Assembly (NCBI RefSeq): GCF_003634315.1
Contig: NZ_RBXL01000001.1
Coordinates: forward strand, 4,196,501 to 4,260,500
Reading direction: 5' to 3'
DNA from: Thiocapsa rosea
Lineage (GTDB): Bacteria > Pseudomonadota > Gammaproteobacteria > Chromatiales > Chromatiaceae
Length of the DNA stretch: 64,000 nucleotides
The notes under the pieces are model-generated. The model did no database searches. It was not told the origin of the DNA and saw nothing but the letters and a program-made list of their open reading frames with translations. Every line of letters begins with the position of its first letter. Positions within the stretch are counted from its first letter, which is position 1. The position numbers were made by a program, and so were the translations under genes. Of this stretch, positions 19,868 through 28,515 are shown in pieces.

Positions 19868-20382
19868 GGCTGATCCGCCGACGGGCGAAGTCGGGCCAAG
19901 ATCGCATCCGTGCTCGGATAGGCGTCGCCGACGCTCGGCTGATCCATCCGGGTCATGAGTGTCGTGAGGATGTGCTCGAGGTCGAGCGGCTCGCCATCGT
20001 CCTCGCCGGAATCGTCATTCGGTGCCCAGTCTCGCAGGAACTCGGAGACCAGGTCTTGGATCACCTCGAGATCGATCCGGCCTTCGTCCATCATGGCTTG
20101 ATAGTCGGTTCGGCGCAGATAGCCCCGTGCGTGAAAGAGTCGGGTCGCCTGCTCGACTGCCTCCTCGAACGGAAGATGCTCGAACCCGTTCAGCGGATTG
20201 TTGTAAATATAGTTGCGCATCGGCCACATGAAGGGCAGGAACTCGCCGGCGACCGTGACCATGGAGCGGATCTTGAGCGCATGGCCCAAAGGCAGCCCTG
20301 ACTCGTGTCCGGCGGTGTCCCCTGTCCTAAGCGGGGTCGATCGATGGATCGAAGCCTCTGAGTCGCCGTTTGTTCGCCTCAC
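19864..20382 (-). CDS. DabA N-terminal domain as a separate reading frame
   Basis: 172 residues from a GTG whose last bases overlap the stop of the preceding membrane-subunit gene (GTGA), with GGAGG 7 bp upstream. After a variable head, the segment VTVAGEFLPFMWPMRNYIY, NPLNGFEHLPFEEAV and RLFHARGYLRRTDYQ is the conserved N-terminus of DUF2309 proteins, normally part of the same chain as the zinc domain. The C-terminal third is acidic and ends at an ATGA overlap with the 928-residue DabA gene. The two frames together cover a full long-form DabA with nothing obviously lost. A natural split is likelier than decay, but a single-base sequencing error cannot be excluded. Confidence 0.85.
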   Translation of the reverse strand: MRRTNGDSEASIHRSTPLRTGDTAGHESGLPLGHALKIRSMVTVAGEFLPFMWPMRNYIYNNPLNGFEHLPFEEAVEQATRLFHARGYLRRTDYQAMMDEGRIDLEVIQDLVSEFLRDWAPNDDSGEDDGEPLDLEHILTTLMTRMDQPSVGDAYPSTDAILARLRPSADQP

Positions 20383-21188
20383 AGTGCAACCTCCACGAGT
20401 AGGATTCCGAAGATGCCGAGTGCCACCATGCCGCCCCCCACACCGATGGCGCGTTTGGGATCCAGGTCGCGATAGACCAGATCGTCCCGCGGAATGCCCC
20501 ACACGATCCCCGTGAGCAGGTTGACACCGGCCCAGGTCCAGAGCAGCCACGACAGACAGATGGGCAACAAGACCACGATCTCGTCGGCGGCAACCCCGCC
20601 GAATGCGAGCGCAGCGATGGCGAAAAAGGACGGCGAGAAGGGCACGGCGATGGCCGTCAGAACAGCGAGCACGAAGAGGTGCGAGAACCAGGGCATGCGG
20701 CAACAGAGTCCCGGATAGAGCCCGCTGCGCGCGATCCCGAAGCGCTGGGTCAACTGCTCGAGCATAAAGACCAGCGGCAACAGCGAGACCGAGAGTCCGA
20801 TCGCGGGGAGCAGGGGATTCACCCCGTAGGCGATGCCGATCCAGATGAGCGCGAGCGCCGAGGTGAAGAGGTGGGAGATCCAAATCTCCCCGTCCTTCGC
20901 GCTCAGGAGACGAAAGGCGTAAAGCACCGAGGTGATGCCGCCCCAGACGCCGAAGAAGGTCAGAAGCCGTGCATCCGGGATGCCGAGACGTATCGCCAGC
21001 GTGGTCAAGCCCACACCGATCAGCGGGAAGACCAGCAATAGCGCGATCTTGAATCCGGGAGCGCGACGCCATGCCGAGCGCTTGCCGACCTCCGCGTTCA
21101 ACTGACCCTGCAATAGTGCATTGGGCAGTATGCTCATAGGGTAGAGCGGCAGGAAGAGCCCGGCGAGGAGAAGCAGCGTCAGTGTCAT
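20379..21188 (-). CDS. Multi-pass membrane subunit of the DAB operon
   Basis: 269 residues with about seven hydrophobic segments (LTLLLLAGLFLPLYPM, ALLLVFPLIGVGLTTLA, SALALIWIGIAYGV, FVLAVLTAIAVPFS, FFAIAALAFGGVAA, VVLLPICLSWLLWTWAG, GGMVALGIFGILLVEVAL). It lies 1 bp after dabB and overlaps the next gene by four bases (GTGA). No named family is certain. It may be a second proton-transporter-like subunit, as in Mrp/Nuo-type complexes, or an anchor for DabA. The position inside the operon argues strongly that it works with DabA and DabB. Confidence 0.75.
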   Translation of the reverse strand: MTLTLLLLAGLFLPLYPMSILPNALLQGQLNAEVGKRSAWRRAPGFKIALLLVFPLIGVGLTTLAIRLGIPDARLLTFFGVWGGITSVLYAFRLLSAKDGEIWISHLFTSALALIWIGIAYGVNPLLPAIGLSVSLLPLVFMLEQLTQRFGIARSGLYPGLCCRMPWFSHLFVLAVLTAIAVPFSPSFFAIAALAFGGVAADEIVVLLPICLSWLLWTWAGVNLLTGIVWGIPRDDLVYRDLDPKRAIGVGGGMVALGIFGILLVEVAL

Positions 21189-21189
21189 C

Positions 21190-22875
21190 TCAGACCCACC
21201 GCATCAATGCATTGAGCCGGCGCGAGCGTGCCAGCATGAACCCGGCCAGGCGCCCGTAGAGGTCTGCGATATAAAACTCCCGTGACATCAAGGCGTAGAT
21301 AGACAAGTAGAGGTCACGGTAGCGACGCGTGAGTGGCTCCTGCTTGGCGGTCGACCAGAACACCAGCATCCAACCCGCCGCAATCAGGGTGACCAAGACG
21401 AGCATCAGCAGGGTGAACAGCGGTGCCGGCAAGGATGCGGCCCGGTACAGCGCGTCGCGGAAGGCCGGATCCGGATAAAGCAAGGTGTCGATCGTATGCC
21501 CGACCAAGACATAGGTCAGGATGACCAGGGCAAAGGACAGGATGACATAGCCCAGCAGCTTGAAAGGCTGCTCGCCGCCGATCTTGTAGACGAAGAAGAG
21601 GGTTTGAGCGCCCGTGATCCAGCCGAAGAGCAGAAGGATGATGGCCCCTTGATGACTGAGAAAGCCCTCGTCGACGACCTGATGGGCGGCAACCAGGATG
21701 ATGAGCGGAACCGCGATGGTGATCCCGGCAAACACGATCCAAGACAAGGGTGGCTTGGGTGCCTTGCGCTCGACCATGAACTTATAGATCTCGCCCTCCG
21801 GCAGGTTCGGATCCTTGCGCGCGCGTGCAATCAAACTTCCCGAATCCAGGAACAAGGTCGCCTTGAAGACCCCGTGGGCGATCAGATGAAAGATCGCCAA
21901 CGAAAAGGCGCCGAGGCCGCATTCCATGACCATATAGCCCATCTGACCCATGGTCGAATAACCCAGCGCCCTCTTGATGTCGCTCTGCATCAGCATCATC
22001 ACCGATCCCATGATGGCCGTCACGAGCCCGATCAGCAGTGCGATTTGCAATACCGAATCGGTCTGTACAAAGACCGGTGCAAAGCGATTGATCAGAAAAC
22101 CGCCCGAATTGACGATGCCCGCGTGCATCAAGGCCGACACCGGTGTCGGGCCTTCCATCGTGTAGGGCAGCCAAGTATGGAAGGGAAACTGGGCCGATTT
22201 GGCGAAGGCCGCGATCAAGACGAGCACCCCGACGGTTTCCGTGATGGGGAGGCCGAAGACGCTGGTGCGTCCCGGGTCGGCCGCGATCGCATCGAAAAGA
22301 AGCGGAATGCTCAGGGTGCCGTAGCTGTAATACAGCAGAGCCGCGGCCGCCATCAAGGGCAGGTCCCCGATGCGATGCGTGATGAGTGTCCAGAAGGCGT
22401 AGCGATTCGCCGCCTCGCGGCGGGTATCGTGGTTGAGTAAAAAATAGAGAAGGATGCCGATGGAATGCCAGGCGAGCAGCAAGGTCAGCAGATCGCCCGC
22501 CAGGACCATGAGCATGATCATGGCGTTGATGCTGTCCAGCAGCACGAAAAAGCGTGTATAGGCGGGATCGTCCCGCATATAGCGTCTGGAATAGAGATGG
22601 ACGATCAGACTGATCGCGCTCACGGCCAGCGCCATCAATGCCGAGAGCGAGTCGAAATACAGCGAGAAGAGACCGATGCCGCCAAGGGTCGCAAGCTGCC
22701 CTTGACCCGAGGCGATCTGCTCTATAAACAACCCGAGCGCCAAGACGAAGATCGACAGGCTAAAGCCCACGCTGATCCCCGAGATCCGCTCGCCCAGTCG
22801 CTCGGCCGACACCAAGACGACACAGGCCGAGACCAATCCCAGGATCGGGAGCAGATAGGCGGCGTATGCGATCAC
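21190..22875 (-). CDS. dabB: DabB, NuoL/MrpA-like membrane subunit
   Basis: 561 residues, about 14 predicted membrane helices, of the proton-conducting transporter family (PF00361) shared with complex I subunits L/M/N and Mrp antiporters. Typical landmarks are LYSRRYMRDDPAYTRFF, the LLLAWHSIG loop, KSAQFPFHTWLPYTMEGPTPVSALMHAG (with the conserved lysine and the P-T-P-V-S-A-L-M-H run) and a later KATLF segment. In DAB systems this subunit couples DabA-driven bicarbonate formation to the cation gradient. It is the first gene of a leftward operon (dabB, membrane subunit, DabA-N, DabA-C, PII-like) with almost no intergenic space. Confidence 0.92.
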   Translation of the reverse strand: MIAYAAYLLPILGLVSACVVLVSAERLGERISGISVGFSLSIFVLALGLFIEQIASGQGQLATLGGIGLFSLYFDSLSALMALAVSAISLIVHLYSRRYMRDDPAYTRFFVLLDSINAMIMLMVLAGDLLTLLLAWHSIGILLYFLLNHDTRREAANRYAFWTLITHRIGDLPLMAAAALLYYSYGTLSIPLLFDAIAADPGRTSVFGLPITETVGVLVLIAAFAKSAQFPFHTWLPYTMEGPTPVSALMHAGIVNSGGFLINRFAPVFVQTDSVLQIALLIGLVTAIMGSVMMLMQSDIKRALGYSTMGQMGYMVMECGLGAFSLAIFHLIAHGVFKATLFLDSGSLIARARKDPNLPEGEIYKFMVERKAPKPPLSWIVFAGITIAVPLIILVAAHQVVDEGFLSHQGAIILLLFGWITGAQTLFFVYKIGGEQPFKLLGYVILSFALVILTYVLVGHTIDTLLYPDPAFRDALYRAASLPAPLFTLLMLVLVTLIAAGWMLVFWSTAKQEPLTRRYRDLYLSIYALMSREFYIADLYGRLAGFMLARSRRLNALMRWV

Positions 22876-23352
22876 GTCGTTTCAGCGCTCCGGTTGGTCG
22901 GCTTTACCGGCAAATGCATAGGGTCATTCCGCTTTTGCCGTGACCTTTTGATTTGCAGGATCGGCAGCAGGTATCGTGCCTAAGGCCGACCGAGCGGCCG
23001 AGCGATTCCAGCGACGGGGCGCGGTGCTCTCGGGCTCGAGCGACTGCTCGGGTTGTCGCCCGGAGGACGGTGCGACTCGGCGAAATACCCCTCGACCTGC
23101 TCCTTTGGCGATACGGTCGAGTGCGGCTCGGCGGTATGACGATCGGGACAAAACCGCCCAATCGGCGGTCTCCATCGAGACACATTGTCCCGGTCCGGAG
23201 GCGGGTACATGCGCAAAAAGGCGCACATGAGCGAGGCACGTTAAGTGCAGATACGAGGCGAGGTCGTGTGCGCTCGGCGCAATGACTCGTACGCCGCTCG
23301 CCGTCGACGAGCGTTCCTCAATCGGAAGCCTCCATTGAAAACAGGACAGCGC
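22876..23352. other. Intergenic region between dabB (-) and moaA (+)
   Basis: About 480 bp between divergent starts, presumably with both promoters. The sequence is rich in short inverted repeats (for example ACCGCCCAATCGGCGGT near 23150) but I cannot match it to a known riboswitch; a Moco-type RNA ahead of moaA was considered and not supported. Open frames here are not convincing. Confidence 0.4.
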
Positions 23353-24390
23353 GTGAAACGAGAAACTGCCTTTCAAACCGAAGAGCGGACGGTCGAACAG
23401 GAGCCGGGTTTGATCGATCGGTTCGGCCGCCGGATCACCTATGTGCGTCTCTCCGTTACCGATCGTTGCGATCTGCGCTGTGTCTATTGCATGTCGGAGA
23501 AGATGACCTTTCTGCCGCGCAGCCAACTTCTGACTCTCGAGGAGATGGCAAGACTCGGCAGATGTTTCAGCGAGCTGGGTGTGACCAAGTTGAGGGTCAC
23601 GGGCGGCGAGCCGTTGGTGCGTCCGAATGTGATCTGGTTGTTCGAACAATTGGGCGGGCTCTCGACTATCCGTGACCTGACGCTCACGACCAACGCGACC
23701 CAGCTCGGGCGCTATGCGCAGTCACTGAAGGATGCCGGAGTGACCCGTATCAATATCAGCCTGGATACGCTGGATCCGGAGCGTTTTCGTAAGATCACCC
23801 GAGTCGGACAGATCGAGAAGACACTGAGCGGACTCGATGCGGCCCTGCGGGTCGGCTTCCGGAAGATCAAATTGAATACGGTGGTACTCAAGAACCGCAA
23901 TCACGACGAGGTCGCCGACCTGGTGCGCTTCGCCATCGATCGCGGGATCGACATCAGCTTTATCGAGGAGATGCCGTTGGGCGTGATCGGCGATCATGAC
24001 CGGGCCGAGGCCTACTACTCGAGCGATGCCATTCGCCAGGATCTCGCAGAGCATTTCGACCTTCTGCCGACGATCGAGGCGACCGGCGGACCTTCCAAAT
24101 ACTTTCGCGTCGCCGGCGAAGAGACACGCGTCGGCTTCATCTCACCGCACAGCCACAACTTCTGCGGAGACTGCAATCGCGTGCGGGTGACCGCAGAGGG
24201 ACGTCTGCTGCTCTGCCTGGGTCAGGAGCATTCGGCAGACCTTCGCCGCGCGCTGCGCGGAAATCCGACCGAGGACGCGCGGGTCAAGAAGGCGATCGTC
24301 GCAGCCATGAACATCAAACCCCGCGGTCACGACTTCGACCTTCAGGCCAAGCCGATCATCTTTCGTCATATGAATATGACGGGTGGGTGA
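23353..24390 (+). CDS. moaA: GTP 3',8-cyclase MoaA
   Basis: 345 residues from the GTG at 23353, chosen over upstream in-frame codons because the family usually begins within 20-30 residues of LIDRFGRRITYVRLSVTDRC. It is a radical SAM enzyme starting molybdenum cofactor synthesis by converting GTP to 3',8-cyclo-GTP. The N-terminal [4Fe-4S] cluster is bound by CDLRCVYC. The second cluster has NFCGDCNRVR plus a later cysteine in LLLCLG. The chain ends in the required GG. It points right, towards moaD and moeA on the other strand, with a group II twintron in between. Confidence 0.96.
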   Translation: MKRETAFQTEERTVEQEPGLIDRFGRRITYVRLSVTDRCDLRCVYCMSEKMTFLPRSQLLTLEEMARLGRCFSELGVTKLRVTGGEPLVRPNVIWLFEQLGGLSTIRDLTLTTNATQLGRYAQSLKDAGVTRINISLDTLDPERFRKITRVGQIEKTLSGLDAALRVGFRKIKLNTVVLKNRNHDEVADLVRFAIDRGIDISFIEEMPLGVIGDHDRAEAYYSSDAIRQDLAEHFDLLPTIEATGGPSKYFRVAGEETRVGFISPHSHNFCGDCNRVRVTAEGRLLLCLGQEHSADLRRALRGNPTEDARVKKAIVAAMNIKPRGHDFDLQAKPIIFRHMNMTGG

Positions 24391-24407
24391 GGAGTGAAGT
24401 TTGAGGA

Positions 24408-24487
24408 GTAGGGTGGAGAAGCGCAGCGCAGTCCGCCACCGCCGGCACGGGGTTCGGTGGACTTCGCTCTCGCTCGTCCACCCTACC
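24408..24487. repeat. GTAGGGTGGAC inverted repeat, copy 2
   Basis: Begins GTAGGGTGGAGAAGCGCAG and ends GCTCGTCCACCCTACC. It lies 18 bp after the moaA stop codon and may act as the 3' hairpin of the moaA transcript. Same family as 7903-7987 and 57251-57335. Confidence 0.8.
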
Positions 24488-24508
24488 GATTCGGCCATCG
24501 CGTCGCGT

Positions 24509-24557
24509 GGCGCAGAGCGCCACGGGGCATGCGTGACACCGCGGAGCGGGTGTCACG
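24509..24557. repeat. Double-hairpin repeat that is the target of the outer intron
   Basis: Two adjoining stem-loops, GGCGC-AGA-GCGCC and GTGACACCGC-GGA-GCGGGTGTCAC. The unit also occurs at 51165-51213 (inverted) and 58456-58502, where TGTCACG or TGTCGCG is followed by AG. Here the intron separates TGTCACG (24557) from AG (28467). Confidence 0.75.
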
Positions 24558-25055
24558 GTACGCCTGCAGAGGCGTTTCAACAGTACGGTGAAAGTCCGTA
24601 TCGGGGCAAGCCATAACCCCGTAGCCGAAGGTTACTGCGTCGCCGCGAGGCGGGGTGGGGAGCAACCGGAGGCGAACGACCAGTCCGTAGGATGACGAAC
24701 CCGTTTCGGTGTTCGGTGGTGGCGAGCCTGCCGTGACATGGCGAAGCCTGAAACGCACCGCTCACGCTGACATGGCGCCCAAAGCGATGAGTGGACCACC
24801 GGGTATGTTTGGGGATGGAATGGTCGGAAGGTGAAACGAGAGAAGCAGGGAGACCTGCCCGCGGAGGTGACCGGGGGCAGGAGTCAGAGTCCTCGTAGTA
24901 CCGCACGTACGCTCGGACAACCAGGGCCATCGGCTGGAAACGGCCGATCCTCGAGACACCGGGGCGCAGACCCTGCCTACCGTTGAGACCGGGTACGGAA
25001 AAGCGCGGAAAGCAAAGCCGCGTCGAGGGAAGGGGGATAGGAAGAGCGATTTGGA

Positions 25056-26390
25056 ATGACCAGAGCGATGCAGCAAAACAGAGCAGTTTCGGCAGTGTCG
25101 GCAACGACTAAACGTGAGACAGACACCCGCTCTTGGCAGTGGGTGGAAGCATCGGTGTGGACGGACCGAATGTTGGCAGCCCTGGAGAACGGGGTGAAGG
25201 GAGGGCGATGGTACAGTCTGATGGATAAGGTTCATGCCCCGACAACGCTGCGCCTGGCCTGGGAACGGGTGCGGGCGAATCACGGCGCGGCGGGTGTGGA
25301 TCGGATGCGGATTGAGCACTTCGAGGCGCAGGCGGATCGCTACCTGGCGGAACTGCATGATGACCTCGCCGCGGGACGCTACCGGCCCGATGCGGTGCGA
25401 CGGGTCTACATCCCCAAGGGTGACGGAAAACGCCGCCCGCTGGGAATCCCCGTGATCAAAGATCGCATCGTGCAAGCGGCGCTGAAGCTGGTCATGGAAC
25501 CGATCTTTGAAAAGGATTTCCTGCCCGTGAATTATGGCTTCAGACCGCAACGAGGATGCAAGGACGCGCTGCGGCAGGTCGATGAGCTCCTGCGCGAAGG
25601 CTACACCACAGTGGTGGATGCCGACCTGGCGAGCTACTACGACAGCATCCCGCATCAGCCACTGCTGGAACGGGTGGCCGAACGGATCAGCGATGGTCGC
25701 GTACTGAACCTGATCGGGCGCTTCTTGGAGCAAGCGGTCATGGACGGCCTGGAGTGTTGGACCCCCACGGCGGGCACCCCCCAAGGTGCGGTGCTCAGTC
25801 CGCTGCTGGCCAACCTCTACCTGCACCCCCTGGATCGGATGATCACCGAGCGGGGTTGGAAGATGGTTCGATACGCCGACGACTTCGTCATCCTCTGTCG
25901 GGACCGGGACGAGGCGCAAGCCGCATTGGAAGCGGTCCGGGCGTGGACCCAAGCCAACGGGCTGACGCTCCACCCCGAGAAGACCCACATCGGCGATTGC
26001 CGTGAACCGGGGCAGGGGTTTGAATTCCTGGGCTACCGGTTCGAGGCGGGGCGCCGTTGGGTGCGCAAGAAGAGTCGCAAGGCACTGCGCGAGGTCGTGC
26101 GGGCCAAAACCCGTCGCTCGCGCAGCGGGAGCATGGCGCAGATCGTGGAGGAATTGAACCTCACGCTGCGAGGCTGGTTTGAATATTTCAAGCACGCCTA
26201 CCGCACCGAGTTTCCCGACGTGGACAAGTTTGTCCGCCGCCGCTTACGCGCCCTGTTATTGCGCCGCCACCACAAGCAGGGATGGGGCCTAAGCCCCCTA
26301 ACGCATCGACGTTGGCCAAATGCCTACTTCGCGAAGCTTGGGCTTTTCACCCTGACCGAAGCCCATGCCCTAGCGTGCCGATCCCGATGA
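25056..26390 (+). CDS. Group II intron reverse transcriptase/maturase (outer intron)
   Basis: 444 residues, intact. Reverse transcriptase fingers and palm: RVYIPKGDGKRRPLGIP, DRIVQAALKLVMEPIFEKDF, NYGFRPQRGCKDAL, DADLASYYDSI (first catalytic aspartate), TPQGAVLSPLLANLYLH and the catalytic VRYADDFVILC. The maturase (X/GIIM) domain follows (LNLTLRGWFEYFKHA and the C-terminal RWPNAYFAKLGLFTL). No HNH endonuclease domain is visible at the C-terminus. The product aids splicing and reverse transcription of its own intron. It begins at an ATG inside the domain IV region. Confidence 0.93.
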   Translation: MTRAMQQNRAVSAVSATTKRETDTRSWQWVEASVWTDRMLAALENGVKGGRWYSLMDKVHAPTTLRLAWERVRANHGAAGVDRMRIEHFEAQADRYLAELHDDLAAGRYRPDAVRRVYIPKGDGKRRPLGIPVIKDRIVQAALKLVMEPIFEKDFLPVNYGFRPQRGCKDALRQVDELLREGYTTVVDADLASYYDSIPHQPLLERVAERISDGRVLNLIGRFLEQAVMDGLECWTPTAGTPQGAVLSPLLANLYLHPLDRMITERGWKMVRYADDFVILCRDRDEAQAALEAVRAWTQANGLTLHPEKTHIGDCREPGQGFEFLGYRFEAGRRWVRKKSRKALREVVRAKTRRSRSGSMAQIVEELNLTLRGWFEYFKHAYRTEFPDVDKFVRRRLRALLLRRHHKQGWGLSPLTHRRWPNAYFAKLGLFTLTEAHALACRSR

Positions 26391-26439
26391 GGAAACGCTC
26401 GACCGGAGAGCCGTATGCGGGAGAACCGCACGTACGGTT

Positions 26440-28404
26440 GTGTGTCCAGCGAAGGCTGGCGTGTTCAGCAGGAGACAGTCCTGCCGGGGTAACAGTCAGG
26501 AGCCCCGTAGCTTGGATCGCAGGGTGGCGGGAGACCAAGACTCTGAAGCCGATCGACAGCACCTTCCTTGGGGAGGTGGCGAGTCACCAGGCCGTAACAA
26601 CAGTGAACGCAATGATGGCCTCGACAATGCGTAGCTCCGAAGGCCGAGCCTGCAACCGTGGGGCGAAGGCAGCATGGCGGGTCGAAATCTGACCGAGACG
26701 ATCCGACCACTTCGGCGGGGTGAGTAGCGACGGCATGGTGGCAAGGGCACGCTAAGCAACTGGAGAAGCCCGTCTCGCCCCGGGGCGAAATCCCCGGAGC
26801 AAGGTAGGTCTTATAACCGGCGACACCGGGAAGTGGACCGAAGGCGAGCGGGTGGCGGATGGGCGCGTAGTAGCGCTGAAGCGGGGTAATGTCCGTGGAG
26901 CGAAGGCGCCCTACTGTTGGCAATCCTTGAACAAGATGGGAGGCAGGGGCGAGATGACAACGACGCCCATCGATCTGCAAGACCTGAGGAAGAGGATCTA
27001 CATCAAGGCGAAGGCTGAACCGGCCTGGCGCTTCTGGGGACTCTACGTCCACGTGTGCAAAGAGGAGACCCTGCACGCGGCCTATGCGATGGCGAAAGCG
27101 AACAACGGTGCCCCCGGCAGTGACGGGGTGACGTTCGCGGCCATCGAGGCGGCTGGCGTGGAGGCGTTTCTGAAAGGCATCCGGGATGAGCTGGTCATCG
27201 GAACCTACCGACCGCAACCGAATCGCCGCCGGGAGATTCCCAAGGGAGACGGGCGCATGCGCGTCCTGGGGATTCCCTGCATTCGCGATCGCGTGGTCCA
27301 GGGGGCGCTCAAGCTGATTCTGGAGCCGATCTTCGAGGCTGACTTCCAGGATGGAAGCTATGGATACCGACCCAAGCGCACGGCGCATCAAGCCGTGCAG
27401 CGCGTGGCCGAGGCCATTGTGAGCAACAAGACCTATGTGATTGATGTGGACCTGGCGTCTTACTTCGACACGGTTCGTCACGATCTCCTCTTGGGGAAGG
27501 TGGCGGAGCGGGTCCGCGATGATCAGGTCTTGGGCTTGCTCAAGCGTATCCTCAAGGCCAGTGGCAAGCGGGGCGTTCCGCAAGGCGGTGTGATCTCACC
27601 CCTGCTCAGTAACCTCTACCTCAACGAGGTCGACCGGATGCTGGAGCGGGCCAAGGAGGTCACCCGCAACGGACGCTATACCTATATCGAGTATGCCCGT
27701 TATGCCGATGACCTGGTGATCTTGGTCGATGGGTATCGCCGGTGGAACTGGCTCAAGGACGCGGCCTGGCGACGCTTGGTCGAGGAGTTGGCCAAGCTCG
27801 ATGTGCAACTCAATCAAGACAAGACACGACGGCTGGACCTGAGCCGGGGAGGGGCATTCAGCTTCCTGGGCTTTGACTTCCGCCGGGCCAAGACTCGGCG
27901 CGGGGTCTGGGGCGCGCGTTACACGCCACGGATGAAGGCGCGTACCGCGATCCTACAACGCCTCAAGGACGTGTTCCGCCGCTACCGCTCGCAGCCGATC
28001 GATCGGGTGATCGCCTTGATCAATCCGATCCTCAGGGGGTGGGTAGGCTACTTTCGGGTGGGGCACTCCAGTCGCTGTTTCGGGTATGTCCAAGATTGGG
28101 TGGAGAAGAAGATTCGGCGCCATCTGATGCGCGCGCGGCAGCGTCAGGGCTTTGGCTGGAAGAGGTGGAGTAGGACGTGGCTATACGAGGTGCTCGGGCT
28201 CTACGACGGGTACCGAATCGGGCTGCGTAAGCCGAAAGCGCTCCCAGTGCAAGCGGTCTCATAACCCTGGATGTGAAGTCGGCAGGAAAGCCCGGTGCCG
28301 GAAAACGGCACGCCGGGTTTGACGTGGCGGGGGCTGGAAACGTGATCATGGGAGCCGGACTGAGGGCCAGCGCGAAAGCGCTGGAGGATCCACCGGACCC
28401 TAAC
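26440..28404 (+). mobile_element. Inner group II intron, nested in domain V of the outer intron
   Basis: Starts with a canonical GTGTG directly after CGTACGGTT of the outer domain V. Its own domain V is visible at about 28286-28320 (AAGCCCGGTGCCGG-AAAA-CGGCACGCCGGGTTT). A GGGAGCCGG...CCACCGGACCC stem with an internal CCAGCGC-GAAA-GCGCTGG hairpin, domain VI-like, ends in CCTAAC at 28404. An alternative 3' end at 28419 also restores CTC to the outer domain V. Precise removal rebuilds GAGAGCCGTA...TACGGTTCTC, the full basal helix of the outer domain V. The intron-encoded protein lies at 26954-28264. Confidence 0.78.
26954..28264 (+). CDS. Group II intron reverse transcriptase/maturase (inner intron)
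   Basis: 436 residues from the ATG at 26954, which follows a GGGGCGAG stretch; the frame is open to 26852. Landmarks are REIPKGDGRMRVLGIP, DRVVQGALKLILEPIFEADF, SYGYRPKRTAHQAV, DVDLASYFDTVRHD, VPQGGVISPLLSNLYLNEVD and YARYADDLVILVDG (YADD catalytic pair), then the maturase segment NPILRGWVGYFRVGHSS. It is intact and clearly different in sequence from the outer intron's protein, so the two introns belong to different lineages and did not arise by duplication. Confidence 0.93.
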   Translation: MTTTPIDLQDLRKRIYIKAKAEPAWRFWGLYVHVCKEETLHAAYAMAKANNGAPGSDGVTFAAIEAAGVEAFLKGIRDELVIGTYRPQPNRRREIPKGDGRMRVLGIPCIRDRVVQGALKLILEPIFEADFQDGSYGYRPKRTAHQAVQRVAEAIVSNKTYVIDVDLASYFDTVRHDLLLGKVAERVRDDQVLGLLKRILKASGKRGVPQGGVISPLLSNLYLNEVDRMLERAKEVTRNGRYTYIEYARYADDLVILVDGYRRWNWLKDAAWRRLVEELAKLDVQLNQDKTRRLDLSRGGAFSFLGFDFRRAKTRRGVWGARYTPRMKARTAILQRLKDVFRRYRSQPIDRVIALINPILRGWVGYFRVGHSSRCFGYVQDWVEKKIRRHLMRARQRQGFGWKRWSRTWLYEVLGLYDGYRIGLRKPKALPVQAVS

Positions 28405-28473
28405 CTCGGCGCGCCAGTTCTCGACCCTACCGGAGGGAGGGGAGGCGTGAGCCTTCCCTACCCTATAGTTCCG

Positions 28474-28509
28474 GGCCATTCATGAGAACCGTTTCTCATC
28501 AATGGCCTG
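28474..28509. terminator. Perfectly paired hairpin between the intron and moaD
   Basis: GGCCATTCATGAGAA and TTCTCATCAATGGCC are near-perfect inverted repeats with a short CCGT loop. It lies just past the moaD stop codon on the leftward transcript and just after the intron on the rightward one. No T-run follows on either strand, so termination is possible but not shown. Confidence 0.45.
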
Positions 28510-28515
28510 CGTGCT

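Larger units (their letters stand above)
24558..28466 (+). mobile_element. Outer group II intron, carrying an inner group II intron (twintron)
   Basis: The 5' boundary is inferred from interruption of the hairpin repeat: TGTCACG|GTACGCC. The 3' boundary is ...CCTAT|AG, ending in the AY typical of group II introns. Domain I features include GGTGAAAGTCCG near 24590. The intron-encoded protein is at 25056-26390. Domain V starts GAGAGCCGTATGCGG at 26405 and reaches CGTACGGTT at 26439, where the inner intron breaks in; CTC, needed to close the basal helix, is found only after the inner intron. Domain VI is the GGGGAGGC-GTGA-GCCTTCCC hairpin near 28440-28460. GTACG deviates from the usual GTGYG 5' end, so that boundary may be off by a few bases. 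Confidence 0.8.

Noticed and set aside
22876-23352. Possible molybdenum cofactor riboswitch ahead of moaA
   Set aside because: The position fits, but I could not find the conserved core or a convincing set of stems by eye; a covariance search would decide.
26347-26953. Small frames between the two reverse transcriptases
   Set aside because: This stretch is the end of the outer maturase, outer domain V and the 5' structural domains of the inner intron.
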